DNA of 42,378 nt from Bradyrhizobium guangdongense (GCF_006483445.1 NZ_PPPT01000178.1:1-42378); one strand, 5' to 3'. Shown: positions 8,149-16,987, counted from the first letter of the stretch. Notes: a model not told the origin generated them from the sequence alone. Made by a program: numbers and translations.

Positions 8149-9570
8149 ATGGCCGACACATCCTTCGACATCATCATCATCGGCTCCGGTCCCGGCGGCT
8201 ACGTCACCGCGATCCGCGCCGCCCAGCTCGGCTTCAAGGTCGCGATCGTCGAAAAATCCTATCTCGGCGGCATCTGCCTGAACTGGGGCTGCATCCCGAC
8301 CAAGGCGCTGCTGCGCTCGGCCGAGATCTACCACTACATGCAGCACGCCAAGGATTACGGCCTGTCGGCGGAGAAGATCTCGTTCGATCCGAAGGCGGTG
8401 GTGCAGCGCTCGCGCGGCGTCTCCAAACGGCTGAACGACGGCGTCGGCTTCCTGATGAAGAAGAACAAGGTTTCGGTGATATGGGGTGCCGCCTCGATCG
8501 ACGCGCCCGGCAAGGTCACCGTGAAGAAGTCCGATGTCGAGGCGCCCAAGGGGACGCTCGGCGAGGGGAGCTATCAGGCCAAGCACATCATCATCGCGAC
8601 CGGCGCGCGGCCGCGCGTGCTGCCCGGGCTCGAGCCCGACAAGAAGCTGGTCTGGACCTATTTTGAAGCGATGGTGCCGGATCGTATCCCGAAATCGCTG
8701 CTGGTGGTCGGCTCCGGCGCCATCGGCATCGAGTTCGCGTCGTTCTTCCACACCATGGGCTCCGAGGTGACCGTGGTCGAGGTGCTGCCGCAGATCCTGC
8801 CCGTCGAAGACGCTGAGATCGCGACGCTGGCGCGAAAACGCTTTGAGAAGATGGGCATCAAGATCATGTCCTCGACCAAAGTGACGAAGCTCGACAAGAA
8901 GGCCGACAGCGTCGTCGCCACCATCGACGACGGCAAGGGCAAGCCGGTCACGACCGAATTCGAGCGCGTGATCTCCGCCGTCGGCGTCGTCGGCAATATC
9001 GAGAACCTAGGCCTCGAAAAGCTCGGGGTCAAAACCGATCGCGGCTGCGTCGTGATCGACGGCCTCTGCAAGACCAATGTCCCCGGCATCTACGCCATCG
9101 GCGACGTCGCAGGTCCCCCCATGCTGGCGCACAAGGCCGAGCATGAAGGCGTGATCTGCGTCGAGGCGATCAAGGGCCTGCACCCGCATCCCATGGACAA
9201 GAACATGATCCCGGGTTGCACCTATTGCCATCCGCAGGTCGCCTCGGTTGGTCTCACTGAGGCCAAGGCAAAGGAAGGCGGCCGCGAAATCCGCGTCGGC
9301 CGCTTCCCCTTCGTCGGCAACGGCAAGGCGATCGCGCTTGGCGAGGACCAGGGTTTGGTCAAAGTCATCTTCGACAAGAAGACCGGGCAGCTTCTGGGGG
9401 CCCACATGATCGGCGCCGAGGTCACCGAGCTGATTCAGGGGTATGTCGTCGCCATGAACCTGGAGACCACGGAAGAAGAGCTGATGCACACGGTCTTCCC
9501 GCATCCGACGCTGTCGGAGATGATGAAGGAAGCCGTGCTGGATGCTTACGGAAAGGTGCTGAATATCTAG
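8149..9570 (+). CDS. lpdA: Dihydrolipoyl dehydrogenase (E3)
   Basis: A 473-residue FAD/NAD disulfide oxidoreductase. Seen: the N-terminal FAD-binding GSGPGGYVTAIRAAQLG, redox-active Cys43 and Cys48 in GGICLNWGCIPTK, and the NAD-binding GSGAIGIEFASFF. The FAD-binding YAIGDVAGPPMLAHKAEHEG and the C-terminal catalytic HTVFPHPTLSE are also present. It reoxidises dihydrolipoyl groups of E2 and produces NADH. The CLNWGC spacing is the one typical of Lpd proteins of pyruvate dehydrogenase clusters. It closes the pdh operon; a long palindromic repeat lies 25 bases past the stop and may act as the operon's end. Confidence 0.97.
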   Translation: MADTSFDIIIIGSGPGGYVTAIRAAQLGFKVAIVEKSYLGGICLNWGCIPTKALLRSAEIYHYMQHAKDYGLSAEKISFDPKAVVQRSRGVSKRLNDGVGFLMKKNKVSVIWGAASIDAPGKVTVKKSDVEAPKGTLGEGSYQAKHIIIATGARPRVLPGLEPDKKLVWTYFEAMVPDRIPKSLLVVGSGAIGIEFASFFHTMGSEVTVVEVLPQILPVEDAEIATLARKRFEKMGIKIMSSTKVTKLDKKADSVVATIDDGKGKPVTTEFERVISAVGVVGNIENLGLEKLGVKTDRGCVVIDGLCKTNVPGIYAIGDVAGPPMLAHKAEHEGVICVEAIKGLHPHPMDKNMIPGCTYCHPQVASVGLTEAKAKEGGREIRVGRFPFVGNGKAIALGEDQGLVKVIFDKKTGQLLGAHMIGAEVTELIQGYVVAMNLETTEEELMHTVFPHPTLSEMMKEAVLDAYGKVLNI

Positions 9571-9594
9571 CCTGTTGCGGCGGGCAACACGCGT

Positions 9595-9751
9595 AACCCG
9601 TCATCCTGAGGTGCGAGGCCGGCGGTGCGGAGCACCGATGGCCAAGCCTCGAAGGATGAACGGCCGAGATGCTACAGCGGGGCCCGTCGCCCTTCGGGGC
9701 TCACCGCACGGCGCGCTGCGCCGCTTGGTTCGCACCTCAGGGTGACGGGTT
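9595..9751. repeat. Palindromic intergenic repeat, family B
   Basis: Outer arms of 22 bases at 9595-9616 and 9730-9751 match as inverted repeats in 21 of 22 positions (AACCCGTCATCCTGAGG... and its complement). Inside is a smaller hairpin CGGTGC-GGA-GCACCG near 9624-9638 and further GC-rich segments. It fills nearly the whole gap between lpd and the threonine-synthase-like gene. There is no coding potential. It looks like a dispersed non-autonomous element; only one copy is present in this window. Confidence 0.75.
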
Positions 9752-9789
9752 CGACAGGAACAGAGTAAAACAAGAAAAGGGAAGAACCC

Positions 9790-11031
9790 GTGCACGACAA
9801 CGACAACCTCACCATCGAGCGCCCGACCTTCGTCACGCATCTGGAATGCGCGATGGAGGGCGACCGCTACGCCGCCGACCAGGTCCATAACCTCTCCAAG
9901 GCCGGCAAGCCGCTGCTGGTCCGCTACGACCTCGCGGGGGTGAGGAAAGCGCTGACCAAGGACGCGCTCGCCCAACGCCCCGCCGACATGTGGCGCTATC
10001 GCGAGCTGCTGCCGGTGCGCAAATGCAGGGATATCGTCTCGCTCGGCGAGGTCACGACGCCGCTGATCCGGCTGCCAAAGCTCAGCACAAAACTCGGCGG
10101 CGGCGAGATCATCGTCAAGGACGAAGGGCGGCTGCCGACCGGCTCGTTCAAGGCCCGCGGGCTCGTGATGGCGGTGTCGATGGGCAAGGCGCTCGGCATC
10201 AAGCACATGGCGATGCCGACCAACGGCAACGCCGGCGCGGCACTCGCGGCCTACGCGACCTCCTGCGGCATCAAGACCACGATCTTCTGCCCGGCCGATA
10301 CGCCGGAAGTGAACGTGAGCGAGATCGAGCTGCAGGGCGCGACCGTCTACCGCGTCAACGGCTATATCGACGATTGCGGCAAGATCGTCGGCGAGGGCAA
10401 GGCCAAGGTCGGCTGGTTCGATACGTCCACCTTGAAGGAGCCGTACCGGATCGAGGGCAAGAAAACGATGGGGCTCGAGCTCGCCGAGCAGCTCAATTGG
10501 GACGTGCCGGACGTGATCTTCTATCCGACCGGCGGCGGCACCGGCCTGATCGGCATGTGGAAGGCTTTTGACGAGCTCGAGAAGATCGGCTTCATCGGCT
10601 CAAAGCGCCCGCGCATGGTCGCGGTGCAGGCCTCCGGCTGCGCGCCGATGGTGCGCGCCTATGACGCCGGCACCGAGCACGCCACGCGCTGGGAGGACGC
10701 CCACACCATCGCGTCAGGCATCCGCGTGCCGCAGGCGATCGGCGACTTTTTGATCCTGCGCGCGGTGCGGCAGAGCAAGGGTTTTGCGATCGCGGTCGAC
10801 GACGACCAGATCTCGTCGGCGCTCAACGAGGTCGCGCGCGAGGAGGGGCTGCTGCTGTGCCCCGAAGGTGCCGCGACCTATGCCGCCTACAAGCAGAGCC
10901 TTGCCGACGGCCGCGTCACCAGGAGCGATCGCGTGATGCTGTTCAATTGCGCGACCGGGCTGAAGTACCCGCTGCCGCCGGTCACCCGCACGCTCGACCG
11001 TCACAAGCCGATCGACTATTCGCAGTTCTGA
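9790..11031 (+). CDS. Threonine-synthase-like PLP-dependent enzyme
   Basis: 413 residues, fold type II PLP enzyme. Lys121 in GSFKARGL is the expected Schiff-base lysine. TNGNAGAALAAYATSCG is the substrate/PLP-phosphate loop and PTGGGTGLIGMWKAF the glycine-rich phosphate-binding loop. An N-terminal extension with the CAMEGDRY segment resembles threonine synthases of the archaeal/plant type (THRC class), which convert O-phosphohomoserine to threonine. Start is GTG at 9790 after a purine-rich AAAAGGGAAGAA. It stands alone, between two palindromic repeats and with no other thr gene near, so a related beta-replacing or beta-eliminating activity cannot be excluded. Confidence 0.8.
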   Translation: MHDNDNLTIERPTFVTHLECAMEGDRYAADQVHNLSKAGKPLLVRYDLAGVRKALTKDALAQRPADMWRYRELLPVRKCRDIVSLGEVTTPLIRLPKLSTKLGGGEIIVKDEGRLPTGSFKARGLVMAVSMGKALGIKHMAMPTNGNAGAALAAYATSCGIKTTIFCPADTPEVNVSEIELQGATVYRVNGYIDDCGKIVGEGKAKVGWFDTSTLKEPYRIEGKKTMGLELAEQLNWDVPDVIFYPTGGGTGLIGMWKAFDELEKIGFIGSKRPRMVAVQASGCAPMVRAYDAGTEHATRWEDAHTIASGIRVPQAIGDFLILRAVRQSKGFAIAVDDDQISSALNEVAREEGLLLCPEGAATYAAYKQSLADGRVTRSDRVMLFNCATGLKYPLPPVTRTLDRHKPIDYSQF

Positions 11032-11039
11032 GGACTTCT

Positions 11040-11180
11040 CCCTCTCCCCGCTTGCGGGGAGAGGGTTGCGGTGAGGGGGAGTCTCCGCGGGGACGGTGAG
11101 AGTTGGACTCGCGGAGACTCCCCCTCACCCGGATCGCATCTAACGATGCGATCCGGCCTCTCTCCGCAAGCGGGGAGAGG
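11040..11180. repeat. Mosaic palindromic intergenic repeat, family C
   Basis: There are four nested or tandem hairpins. CCCTCTCCCCGC-TT-GCGGGGAGAGGG is at 11040-11065. Perfect 19-base arms GTGAGGGGGAGTCTCCGCG are at 11071-11089 with the complement at 11110-11128. GGATCGCAT-CTAACG-ATGCGATCC is at 11131-11154. A near copy of the first hairpin is at about 11157-11180. It occupies the entire gap between the threonine-synthase-like gene and the tctC-like gene. The repeated ends with unrelated inner modules suggest a composite of small elements. Confidence 0.75.
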
Positions 11181-11211
11181 CGAAGAAGAAACGATGTCGG
11201 GAGGAAGAACA

Positions 11212-12183
11212 ATGAAAAAAGCTGTCTGGGCTGCCTTGTTTGCCGTTCTCGCGTTCACCGGCGTCGCGCGTGCGGATACCTTTCCCTCGCGCCCCATCAC
11301 CATCATCGTGCCGTTCTCGGCCGGCGGTCCGTCGGACGCGATGGCGCGCATCCTCGCCGAGCGGATGAAGGTGACGCTGGGGCAGGCCGTGCTGGTGGAG
11401 AACGTCACCGGCGCCGGCGGTTCGATCGGGGTCGGGCGCGCCGTGCAGTCGCCGCCGGACGGCTACACCATTTCGTTTGGCCATCTCGGCACCCATGTGG
11501 CCAACGGCGCCGTCTACAAGCTCAGCTACGATCTCGTCGCCGACCTCATGCCGGTGGTGCTGCTGCCGAGCAATCCGATGATCGTCGTCAGCAAGAACGC
11601 CGTGCCGGCGAAATCGCTGACTGAGCTGATCGCCTGGCTCAAGGCGCGTCCGGCGCCTGCGACCGCGGGCACCGCCGGCGCGGGCTCCGGCAGCCACATT
11701 GCCGGCGTTTATTTCGAGAGCGCCACCGGCATCAAGCTGCAATATGTGCCGTATCGCGGCACGGGACCTGCCCTGAACGATCTCATCGCCGGTCAGATCG
11801 ACGTCATCGTCGACCAGACCTCCAACTCCATCAACCAGGTCCGCGCCGGCACCATCCGCGCCTATGCCATCAGCGACGACAAGCGCCTGGCTTCCGCGCC
11901 TGACATTCCGACCGCGCAGGAGGCGGGGCTCAAAGGTTTCACCATGACGCTGTGGTCGGGAATGTGGGTGCCGAAGGGCACGCCGAAGGACATCGTCACC
12001 AAGCTCAACGCCGCGGCGGTTGACGCGCTGAACGATCCCGGCGTGAAGAAGCAGATGGAAAACCTCGGCCTCGAAATGCCGCCACCGGATCAGCTCACGC
12101 CCGAAGCGCTCGGCGCCAAGCAGAAGGCCGAGATCGCCAAATGGTGGCCGATCATCAAGGCCGCCGACATCAAGGTGGATTAG
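11212..12183 (+). CDS. TctC/Bug-family periplasmic solute-binding protein
   Basis: A 323-residue exported binding protein. A Sec signal peptide (basic MKK, hydrophobic core, cleavage after VARA at about residue 21) precedes the Bug-type start FPSRPITIIVPFSAGGPSDAMAR. Family motifs seen are GAGGSIG, FGHLGTH, YVPYRGTGPALNDLIAGQID and the late ALGAKQKAEIAKW. Such proteins bind carboxylates or similar small organic anions in the periplasm and often feed TctAB transporters. No tctA or tctB lies nearby, so it is an orphan binding protein, as is common for the family. GGGAGGA at 11199-11205 supports ATG 11212; an ATG at 11194 would give a worse signal peptide. The ligand is unknown. Confidence 0.9.
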   Translation: MKKAVWAALFAVLAFTGVARADTFPSRPITIIVPFSAGGPSDAMARILAERMKVTLGQAVLVENVTGAGGSIGVGRAVQSPPDGYTISFGHLGTHVANGAVYKLSYDLVADLMPVVLLPSNPMIVVSKNAVPAKSLTELIAWLKARPAPATAGTAGAGSGSHIAGVYFESATGIKLQYVPYRGTGPALNDLIAGQIDVIVDQTSNSINQVRAGTIRAYAISDDKRLASAPDIPTAQEAGLKGFTMTLWSGMWVPKGTPKDIVTKLNAAAVDALNDPGVKKQMENLGLEMPPPDQLTPEALGAKQKAEIAKWWPIIKAADIKVD

Positions 12184-12202
12184 GGCGCAGGCTGCGCAAA
12201 TG

Positions 12203-12344
12203 CGTAGGGTGGGTTAGCGAGGCGGATGCGCGAAGCGCAGTCCGCTCCGCGTAACCCACCACTTTGGTTTCCGCGTCGACAGAAGAGGTGGGTTACGCCC
12301 AGCGAACTGCGCTTCGCGCAGTCGCAAGGCTAACCCACCCTACG
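12203..12344. repeat. Mosaic palindromic intergenic repeat, family D
   Basis: There are three nested perfect inverted repeats. The outer arms are CGTAGGGTGGGTTAGC (12203-12218) with its complement at 12329-12344. The middle arms are GCGCGAAGCGCAGT (12228-12241) with its complement at 12306-12319. The inner arms are GCGTAACCCACC (12249-12260) with its complement at 12287-12298. The whole could fold into one long stem. It lies between the convergent tctC-like and lytic transglycosylase genes and may also act as a bidirectional terminator. Confidence 0.75.
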
Positions 12345-12361
12345 AAGCCTCCGTGACAGAC

Positions 12362-14554
12362 TCAATCCGCGCCGGCGCTCACCGGCACCGCGGCTGGCTT
12401 CGCACTGACCTCCTGCGCGCCGACCCGTCCTTCGGACTTCGCGGCGACCGTGCCTGATCCCTCGAACCGCACCCGATAAACCAGCACGTTCTCCATCACC
12501 CGCTGGACGTAGTTGCGCGTCTCCGACAGCGGGATGCGCTCGACCCAGTCGACAGGATCGACCTTGGGGTCGCGGGGATCGCCGCGCGCCTGCACCCATT
12601 CGCGCACGCGGCCACGGCCGGCATTGTAGCCGGCGAAGGTCATGATCTGGTTGCCGCGGTATTCCGACAGCAGCGCGCTGAGCTCGGCGGCGCCCATCTG
12701 CGTGTTGTAGACGGGGTCGGAGACCATCTTGCTCCAGTCATAGGTGAGGCCGAAGCGCTTTGCAGTATCGCGGCCGGCCTCCGGCGTCACCTGCATCAGC
12801 CCGACGGCGTTGGCCGGCGACTTGTCGCGCTGGTCGAACGCGCTTTCGGTCCGCGCCACGCCATAGATGATGCTGAGCTCGATCTCGGGCGCGACCTGCT
12901 TGTGCGGGGGAATGCCGATGGTGGGGAAGGCGTAGTGATCGAGCGCGAGCCCGCGGGCCAGCGCCGACTTGCCGATCTCCAGCATGGCGCGGGCGTCGTT
13001 GCGGCGGCCGGCCAGTTCGCCGAGCGCTTCGAGCATGCGCGCATCCGTGCTCTGCTCGGCGAGGTCGTCGGCGTAGTAGTAGACGACGTCGCGCTCGCCG
13101 ACCTCGTAGAGCATCTCGGCGCCGCGCACGCGCTCGTCCATCGGGGCCGCCGTATCGGAGGCGAGCACGGCCGTGGGCGCGCGCAGCTCGATGCGGTCGA
13201 TCCCGAGTCGCGCGCGGGCAAGCTGGCCGTAATAGGCGGTCGGATAGCGGGCGGCCGCCTTGTAGCTCGCCCGCGCGTCGGCGGTGGCACCGAGCGCCTC
13301 GGCCGCGCGACCGCGCCAGTAATGCGCGCGCGACAAGGCGAGCGGGTTCGGCGAGCCCTCGTCGATGGAGGCGAAGTGCGTCAGCGCCGTCCTGGGATCG
13401 TCGAGATAGCGCAGCGCAATCCAGCCGCACATGAAGTGATAGTCGACGCGGTAGACTTCCATCGCCGGCACCGCCGCGGTGCGCACCACGTCATAGGCCG
13501 TCGTGAACTTGCCCTGGTCGAGCAGTTTTCGCGCGATCAGGCGCCGCTCGCGCCACCAGGCGTCGGTGTCCTGCGCCGCCATCATGTCGGGGCTGGCTGC
13601 CAAAATCACCTGCGCGGCGTCGTCGACACGGTCCTTCTGCAGGTGCCACTGCGCGCGGCACAGCACATAGCCGAGATCCTTGCGGCCATCGGTCGAGACG
13701 TCGTCGAGATAGTCCTTGGCCTTGTTGGCCTTGCCTGTCACGGCCGAGCACGCCTTCACGATCGCGAGCGCATCGTCGTCGAGATGCTTGGCCGCGCGCC
13801 GCGCGCCGGCGTAGTCCTTGACGCCGAGGCGCTTGTCCATTCGGGCGCGATGGTCATCTGACGTCAGCAGGTCGCGGAATAGTTCGTAGGCGTCTTCCTC
13901 GCTACGCTCCGACAATTCGTCGGTGCGCCAGGCGTCACGGATGACCCGTTGGGCGCCGTCGCGGTCGCCCTCGGAGAGCAGCGCGCGGGCAAGCGCAAAC
14001 TTGCCCTTGCCGGTCAGCGGCTGGTCGGCGGTGAAGCGATGCACGGTTGCGGCGTCGCTCTTCTCCTGCCACAGCCGCGCCTCCGCGCGCCTGCGCAATT
14101 GGGGGATGCTCGGCCATTCCGGATTGGCTGTGATGAACGCCGCGTAGCGGTTGAAGTTCGCTGTTGTCTCCGAATTGCGCAGGATGAACCACTCGGCGAG
14201 CTTCTGCCCGGCGGGCTCGGCGATCCGGTCGCGCGCGGCGGTCGCATCGTCGGTCTTACCCTTGCGGGCGAGGTCGATCGCGTCTTTCAGCGCGGCGAGG
14301 TCGCCGGTCAGCGCCGGCTTGGCCGGCGTCTCCTCGTCATCGTCATCATCGACGGGCTTCGGCTTGCGCTTGGCCGTGGCATGCTTGGAATGCCGATGCT
14401 TGGCGGCGACGCGCTTGCCGCCCTTCGAGTCCTTCTTGGCCTCGTGCGTCTTTTTCGGATGGGAGGATTTTGGCTTTGCTCCGGCCTCCGTCGACAGAAG
14501 CGCGAGCGACACGAACGCGAACACATACGCAAGCGAGCGTAGGCACTGGTTCAT
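12362..14554 (-). CDS. Soluble lytic murein transglycosylase (Slt70-like)
   Basis: A 730-residue periplasmic enzyme. It has a signal peptide (about 1-25, CLRSLAYVFAFVSLALLSTEAGA in part), then a striking Lys/His-rich basic stretch (about 26-60) followed by an acidic DDDDDEE run. A long alpha-helical superhelical U-domain follows, then the C-terminal SLT domain. The catalytic Glu570 sits in RTESAFD, followed by SPANAVGLMQVTP and AGYNAGRGRVREW, all family hallmarks. It cleaves peptidoglycan glycan strands to 1,6-anhydro-muropeptides, which fits with nagZ further along. The start was chosen at ATG 14554 because a purine-rich GGGGGA lies just upstream and the signal peptide is then normal; the reading frame stays open further upstream. 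It is divergent from the adenylate cyclase gene. Confidence 0.93.
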   Translation of the reverse strand: MNQCLRSLAYVFAFVSLALLSTEAGAKPKSSHPKKTHEAKKDSKGGKRVAAKHRHSKHATAKRKPKPVDDDDDEETPAKPALTGDLAALKDAIDLARKGKTDDATAARDRIAEPAGQKLAEWFILRNSETTANFNRYAAFITANPEWPSIPQLRRRAEARLWQEKSDAATVHRFTADQPLTGKGKFALARALLSEGDRDGAQRVIRDAWRTDELSERSEEDAYELFRDLLTSDDHRARMDKRLGVKDYAGARRAAKHLDDDALAIVKACSAVTGKANKAKDYLDDVSTDGRKDLGYVLCRAQWHLQKDRVDDAAQVILAASPDMMAAQDTDAWWRERRLIARKLLDQGKFTTAYDVVRTAAVPAMEVYRVDYHFMCGWIALRYLDDPRTALTHFASIDEGSPNPLALSRAHYWRGRAAEALGATADARASYKAAARYPTAYYGQLARARLGIDRIELRAPTAVLASDTAAPMDERVRGAEMLYEVGERDVVYYYADDLAEQSTDARMLEALGELAGRRNDARAMLEIGKSALARGLALDHYAFPTIGIPPHKQVAPEIELSIIYGVARTESAFDQRDKSPANAVGLMQVTPEAGRDTAKRFGLTYDWSKMVSDPVYNTQMGAAELSALLSEYRGNQIMTFAGYNAGRGRVREWVQARGDPRDPKVDPVDWVERIPLSETRNYVQRVMENVLVYRVRFEGSGTVAAKSEGRVGAQEVSAKPAAVPVSAGAD

Positions 14555-14813
14555 TCCATGGTCCCCCTGCGAAACCATCAGCACAAACCAAGCCGCGAAT
14601 CCTGCGGGCTTGAGCGAAACGAACGATACCACAGCAGCGCGTGGTAATCCGGCACGCTCGGGCAACATTGCGGCAAAAATGGCAGCGAACGAAAATGGAA
14701 CCCGTGAAGATTCGATCGTAAATTGACGTTAACGATTTGGGCGCGTGTTCCCTGGAACAAATCCGGTGTATGAGTTCCAAAGCTCTCTCCGGAAGTTCAC
14801 GCGTCGCGTATCC

Positions 14814-16547
14814 ATGCCGCTGTTCAGCCAAACGATCAGGCGAAAAATCGTCGGGATCGCCCTCGGACTGATCGTCCTGATGGTGATCACGTCCATGCTG
14901 TCGATGGTGATGTCCGGCAGGGTGGGCGTCCTCCTGGACGAGCTGACCAACCGCTACATTCCCGCCTATGGCGACCTGGCCCGGGCCAACATCCGCTCGC
15001 TGGAGCGGGCGCTCGCACTGCGTCGGATGGTCATCGCAAAAATGCAGACGCCGCCGGATGAGGAGGGCTATGCCGCGCAATTGCGCGTCTTCCGTGAGAC
15101 CGAACCCCTGGTCGAGCGCGAGACGGATTCTGCGCGAAAGCTGATCAACGAGATCATCGCCGACGAAGCCACGCCGTCCGACAACGCGGCGCTCGGTCGG
15201 CTCGATGCCCGAATTGAAACGGCCGTCGGGGAGCTCCGCCGCGAACTTGCCGATGAGAACGCAAAGCTGCTGAAACAGCTCGAGGCCAAGGATTTTGTAT
15301 CCGCACGGGCAACGCTCACGCATATCGAGTCGCTGCGCGATCTCTTCAGCCAGCGGATCGATGCGATCCGTGCCGACATGCTCAAGCAGGTGTTTGCCAG
15401 CACCGCGACCGTGATCCGCCATCAGCGCCAGGCGATCATCGTCTCCGCCATCGTCACCGTGCTTGCCGCGATCGTCGGCCTGGTGTTTGCGTGGCTCGTC
15501 AGTAGCGGCATCACGCGCCCGGTGCGCTTGTTGCTCGCGGGCACGCGCGAGGTCGAGGCGGGCCGCTTCGACCAGCCGATCAGCGTCTCGACCCAGGACG
15601 AGATCGGCGAGCTCGCCCGCGCTTTCAACCGGATGGTCGAGCAATTGCGCCAGAACGAGCGCGTCAGGGAAACCTTCGGCCGCTACATCGATCCCAAGGT
15701 CGTGCAGGGCCTGATCGACCGGCCTGAGATCGCCGTCGACGGCGAACGCCGCCTGATGACCATCATGTTCTGCGACATGAGCGGTTTTACCGCGATGAGC
15801 GAGGGCATGACGCCGCGCGGCCTCGTCAAGGTGATGAACCATTATTTCACGGTCATGTCGGCGCCGGTCCGGCGCAATCGCGGTGTCATCGACAAATATA
15901 TCGGCGATGCCATCATGGCCTATTGGGGGCCTCCCTTCATCGAGGAGGGCGAGCAGGCCCAGCTCGCCTGCCTCGCCGCGCTCGACATGGCGGACCAGGT
16001 GCCGGCGCTGCAGCAGCAGCTTCCCGATCTGCTCGGCATCCGCCACATGCCAGCGCAGTGCGACCTGCGCATCGGTATTGCCACCGGCGAGGTGCTCACC
16101 GGCAGCATCGGCTCGGAGCTGATGATGAGCTTCACGGTGATGGGTGACGCCGTGAACCTCGCCTCGCGCCTGGAGGCCGCTAATAAGGTCTATGGCAGCC
16201 GCATCCTGGTCGCGCAGGCGACCGCCGCGGCGTTGAAGAACAGCGTTGAGCTACGCGAGATCGATCGCATCGCCGTCGCCGGCCAGAGCGTGCCGCAAGG
16301 CGTGTTCGAGGTGATGGCGCGAAAGGGCGAGTTGGCGGCTCAGATGGAGAGCCTGCGCACGCGCTACGCCGAGGGCCTTGCCGCGTATCGCGCCGCGCGC
16401 TGGGACGAGGCGCGCACCGCCTTCAATGCCGCGCTCGAGCTCGTGCCCGGCGACGGTCCGTCGCGGACGCTGCTGGCGCGGATCGATATCCTGAAGGCCC
16501 ATCCGCCAGCCGATTGGGACGGTGCCTGGCGCATGGAGCAGAAGTAG
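14814..16547 (+). CDS. Membrane-bound class III adenylate/guanylate cyclase with HAMP domain
   Basis: A 577-residue receptor-type cyclase. A first membrane segment (about 12-35) leads to a periplasmic helical sensor region (about 36-200), a second membrane segment (about 207-230) and a HAMP domain (about 230-285). A class III cyclase catalytic domain (about 310-490) follows. Metal ligands Asp321 (FCDMSGFT) and Asp365 (YIGDAIMAYWG), purine-contacting Lys361 and the GDAVNLASRLE transition-state Arg motif are all present, so it should be active, making cAMP more likely than cGMP. The C-terminal 80 residues look like a TPR pair (AEGLAAYRAARWDEARTAFNAALEL). ATG 14814 is preferred; GTG 14745 would add 23 residues. 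Confidence 0.92.
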   Translation: MPLFSQTIRRKIVGIALGLIVLMVITSMLSMVMSGRVGVLLDELTNRYIPAYGDLARANIRSLERALALRRMVIAKMQTPPDEEGYAAQLRVFRETEPLVERETDSARKLINEIIADEATPSDNAALGRLDARIETAVGELRRELADENAKLLKQLEAKDFVSARATLTHIESLRDLFSQRIDAIRADMLKQVFASTATVIRHQRQAIIVSAIVTVLAAIVGLVFAWLVSSGITRPVRLLLAGTREVEAGRFDQPISVSTQDEIGELARAFNRMVEQLRQNERVRETFGRYIDPKVVQGLIDRPEIAVDGERRLMTIMFCDMSGFTAMSEGMTPRGLVKVMNHYFTVMSAPVRRNRGVIDKYIGDAIMAYWGPPFIEEGEQAQLACLAALDMADQVPALQQQLPDLLGIRHMPAQCDLRIGIATGEVLTGSIGSELMMSFTVMGDAVNLASRLEAANKVYGSRILVAQATAAALKNSVELREIDRIAVAGQSVPQGVFEVMARKGELAAQMESLRTRYAEGLAAYRAARWDEARTAFNAALELVPGDGPSRTLLARIDILKAHPPADWDGAWRMEQK

Positions 16548-16722
16548 CTTCCGCAGTGCGCGTCATCCCTTGGATGCCATCTGTCGGTGCGCGGCCCAGT
16601 TAACCTCTGACGGCCGCGGCCGACAAAAATTGATTCAGTCGCATAACGATGTTGGCGGTGACGTATCCGGCAGGCTTAGGCTTTGAGTCGCGTTCGAAGG
16701 CGTATTTTATGGGGACACGCCG

Positions 16723-16899
16723 ATGACAGACCTCGAGGACCGGCTCGAGCGTTCCGAGACGCTCACCGCCGAATGCGAGTTGATCGCCAAGCTTGCAACC
16801 GACGCGGCCAAACGGGAACTCTACCTCAAGCTCGCGGAGCATTATCGCGAACTGGCCGCCGACATGCGGCAGGCCATCGCGACGAGGCACGCTGCTTGA
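16723..16899 (+). CDS. Small helical protein, 58 residues, unknown function
   Basis: Starts MTDLEDRLERSETLTAECEL and continues as one amphipathic, charged alpha-helical sequence (IAKLATDAAKRELYLKLAEH) ending in TRHAA. There is no signal peptide or membrane segment. GGGG at 16711-16714 lies upstream of the ATG. Codon bias matches the surrounding genes and the hydrophobic heptad spacing is regular, both supporting real translation. From memory, similar short proteins occur across Bradyrhizobium genomes, but I cannot name a domain. It may be a small coiled-coil adaptor; that is a guess. Confidence 0.6.
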   Translation: MTDLEDRLERSETLTAECELIAKLATDAAKRELYLKLAEHYRELAADMRQAIATRHAA

Positions 16900-16987
16900 G
16901 GGCAGGAGAGGCGTGGCCTCGCGTCGTGGATGGGGCGGGCCGGGCCGAAAGTCCTTCTTAAGAAATGACGCGCATCCTTCAGCGGAT

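Noticed and set aside
14346..16046. Minus-strand open frame of about 560 codons opposite the adenylate cyclase
   Set aside because: The cyclase on the plus strand has intact catalytic motifs, and the minus frame's composition (Arg/His/Asp-rich) is typical of antisense artefacts.
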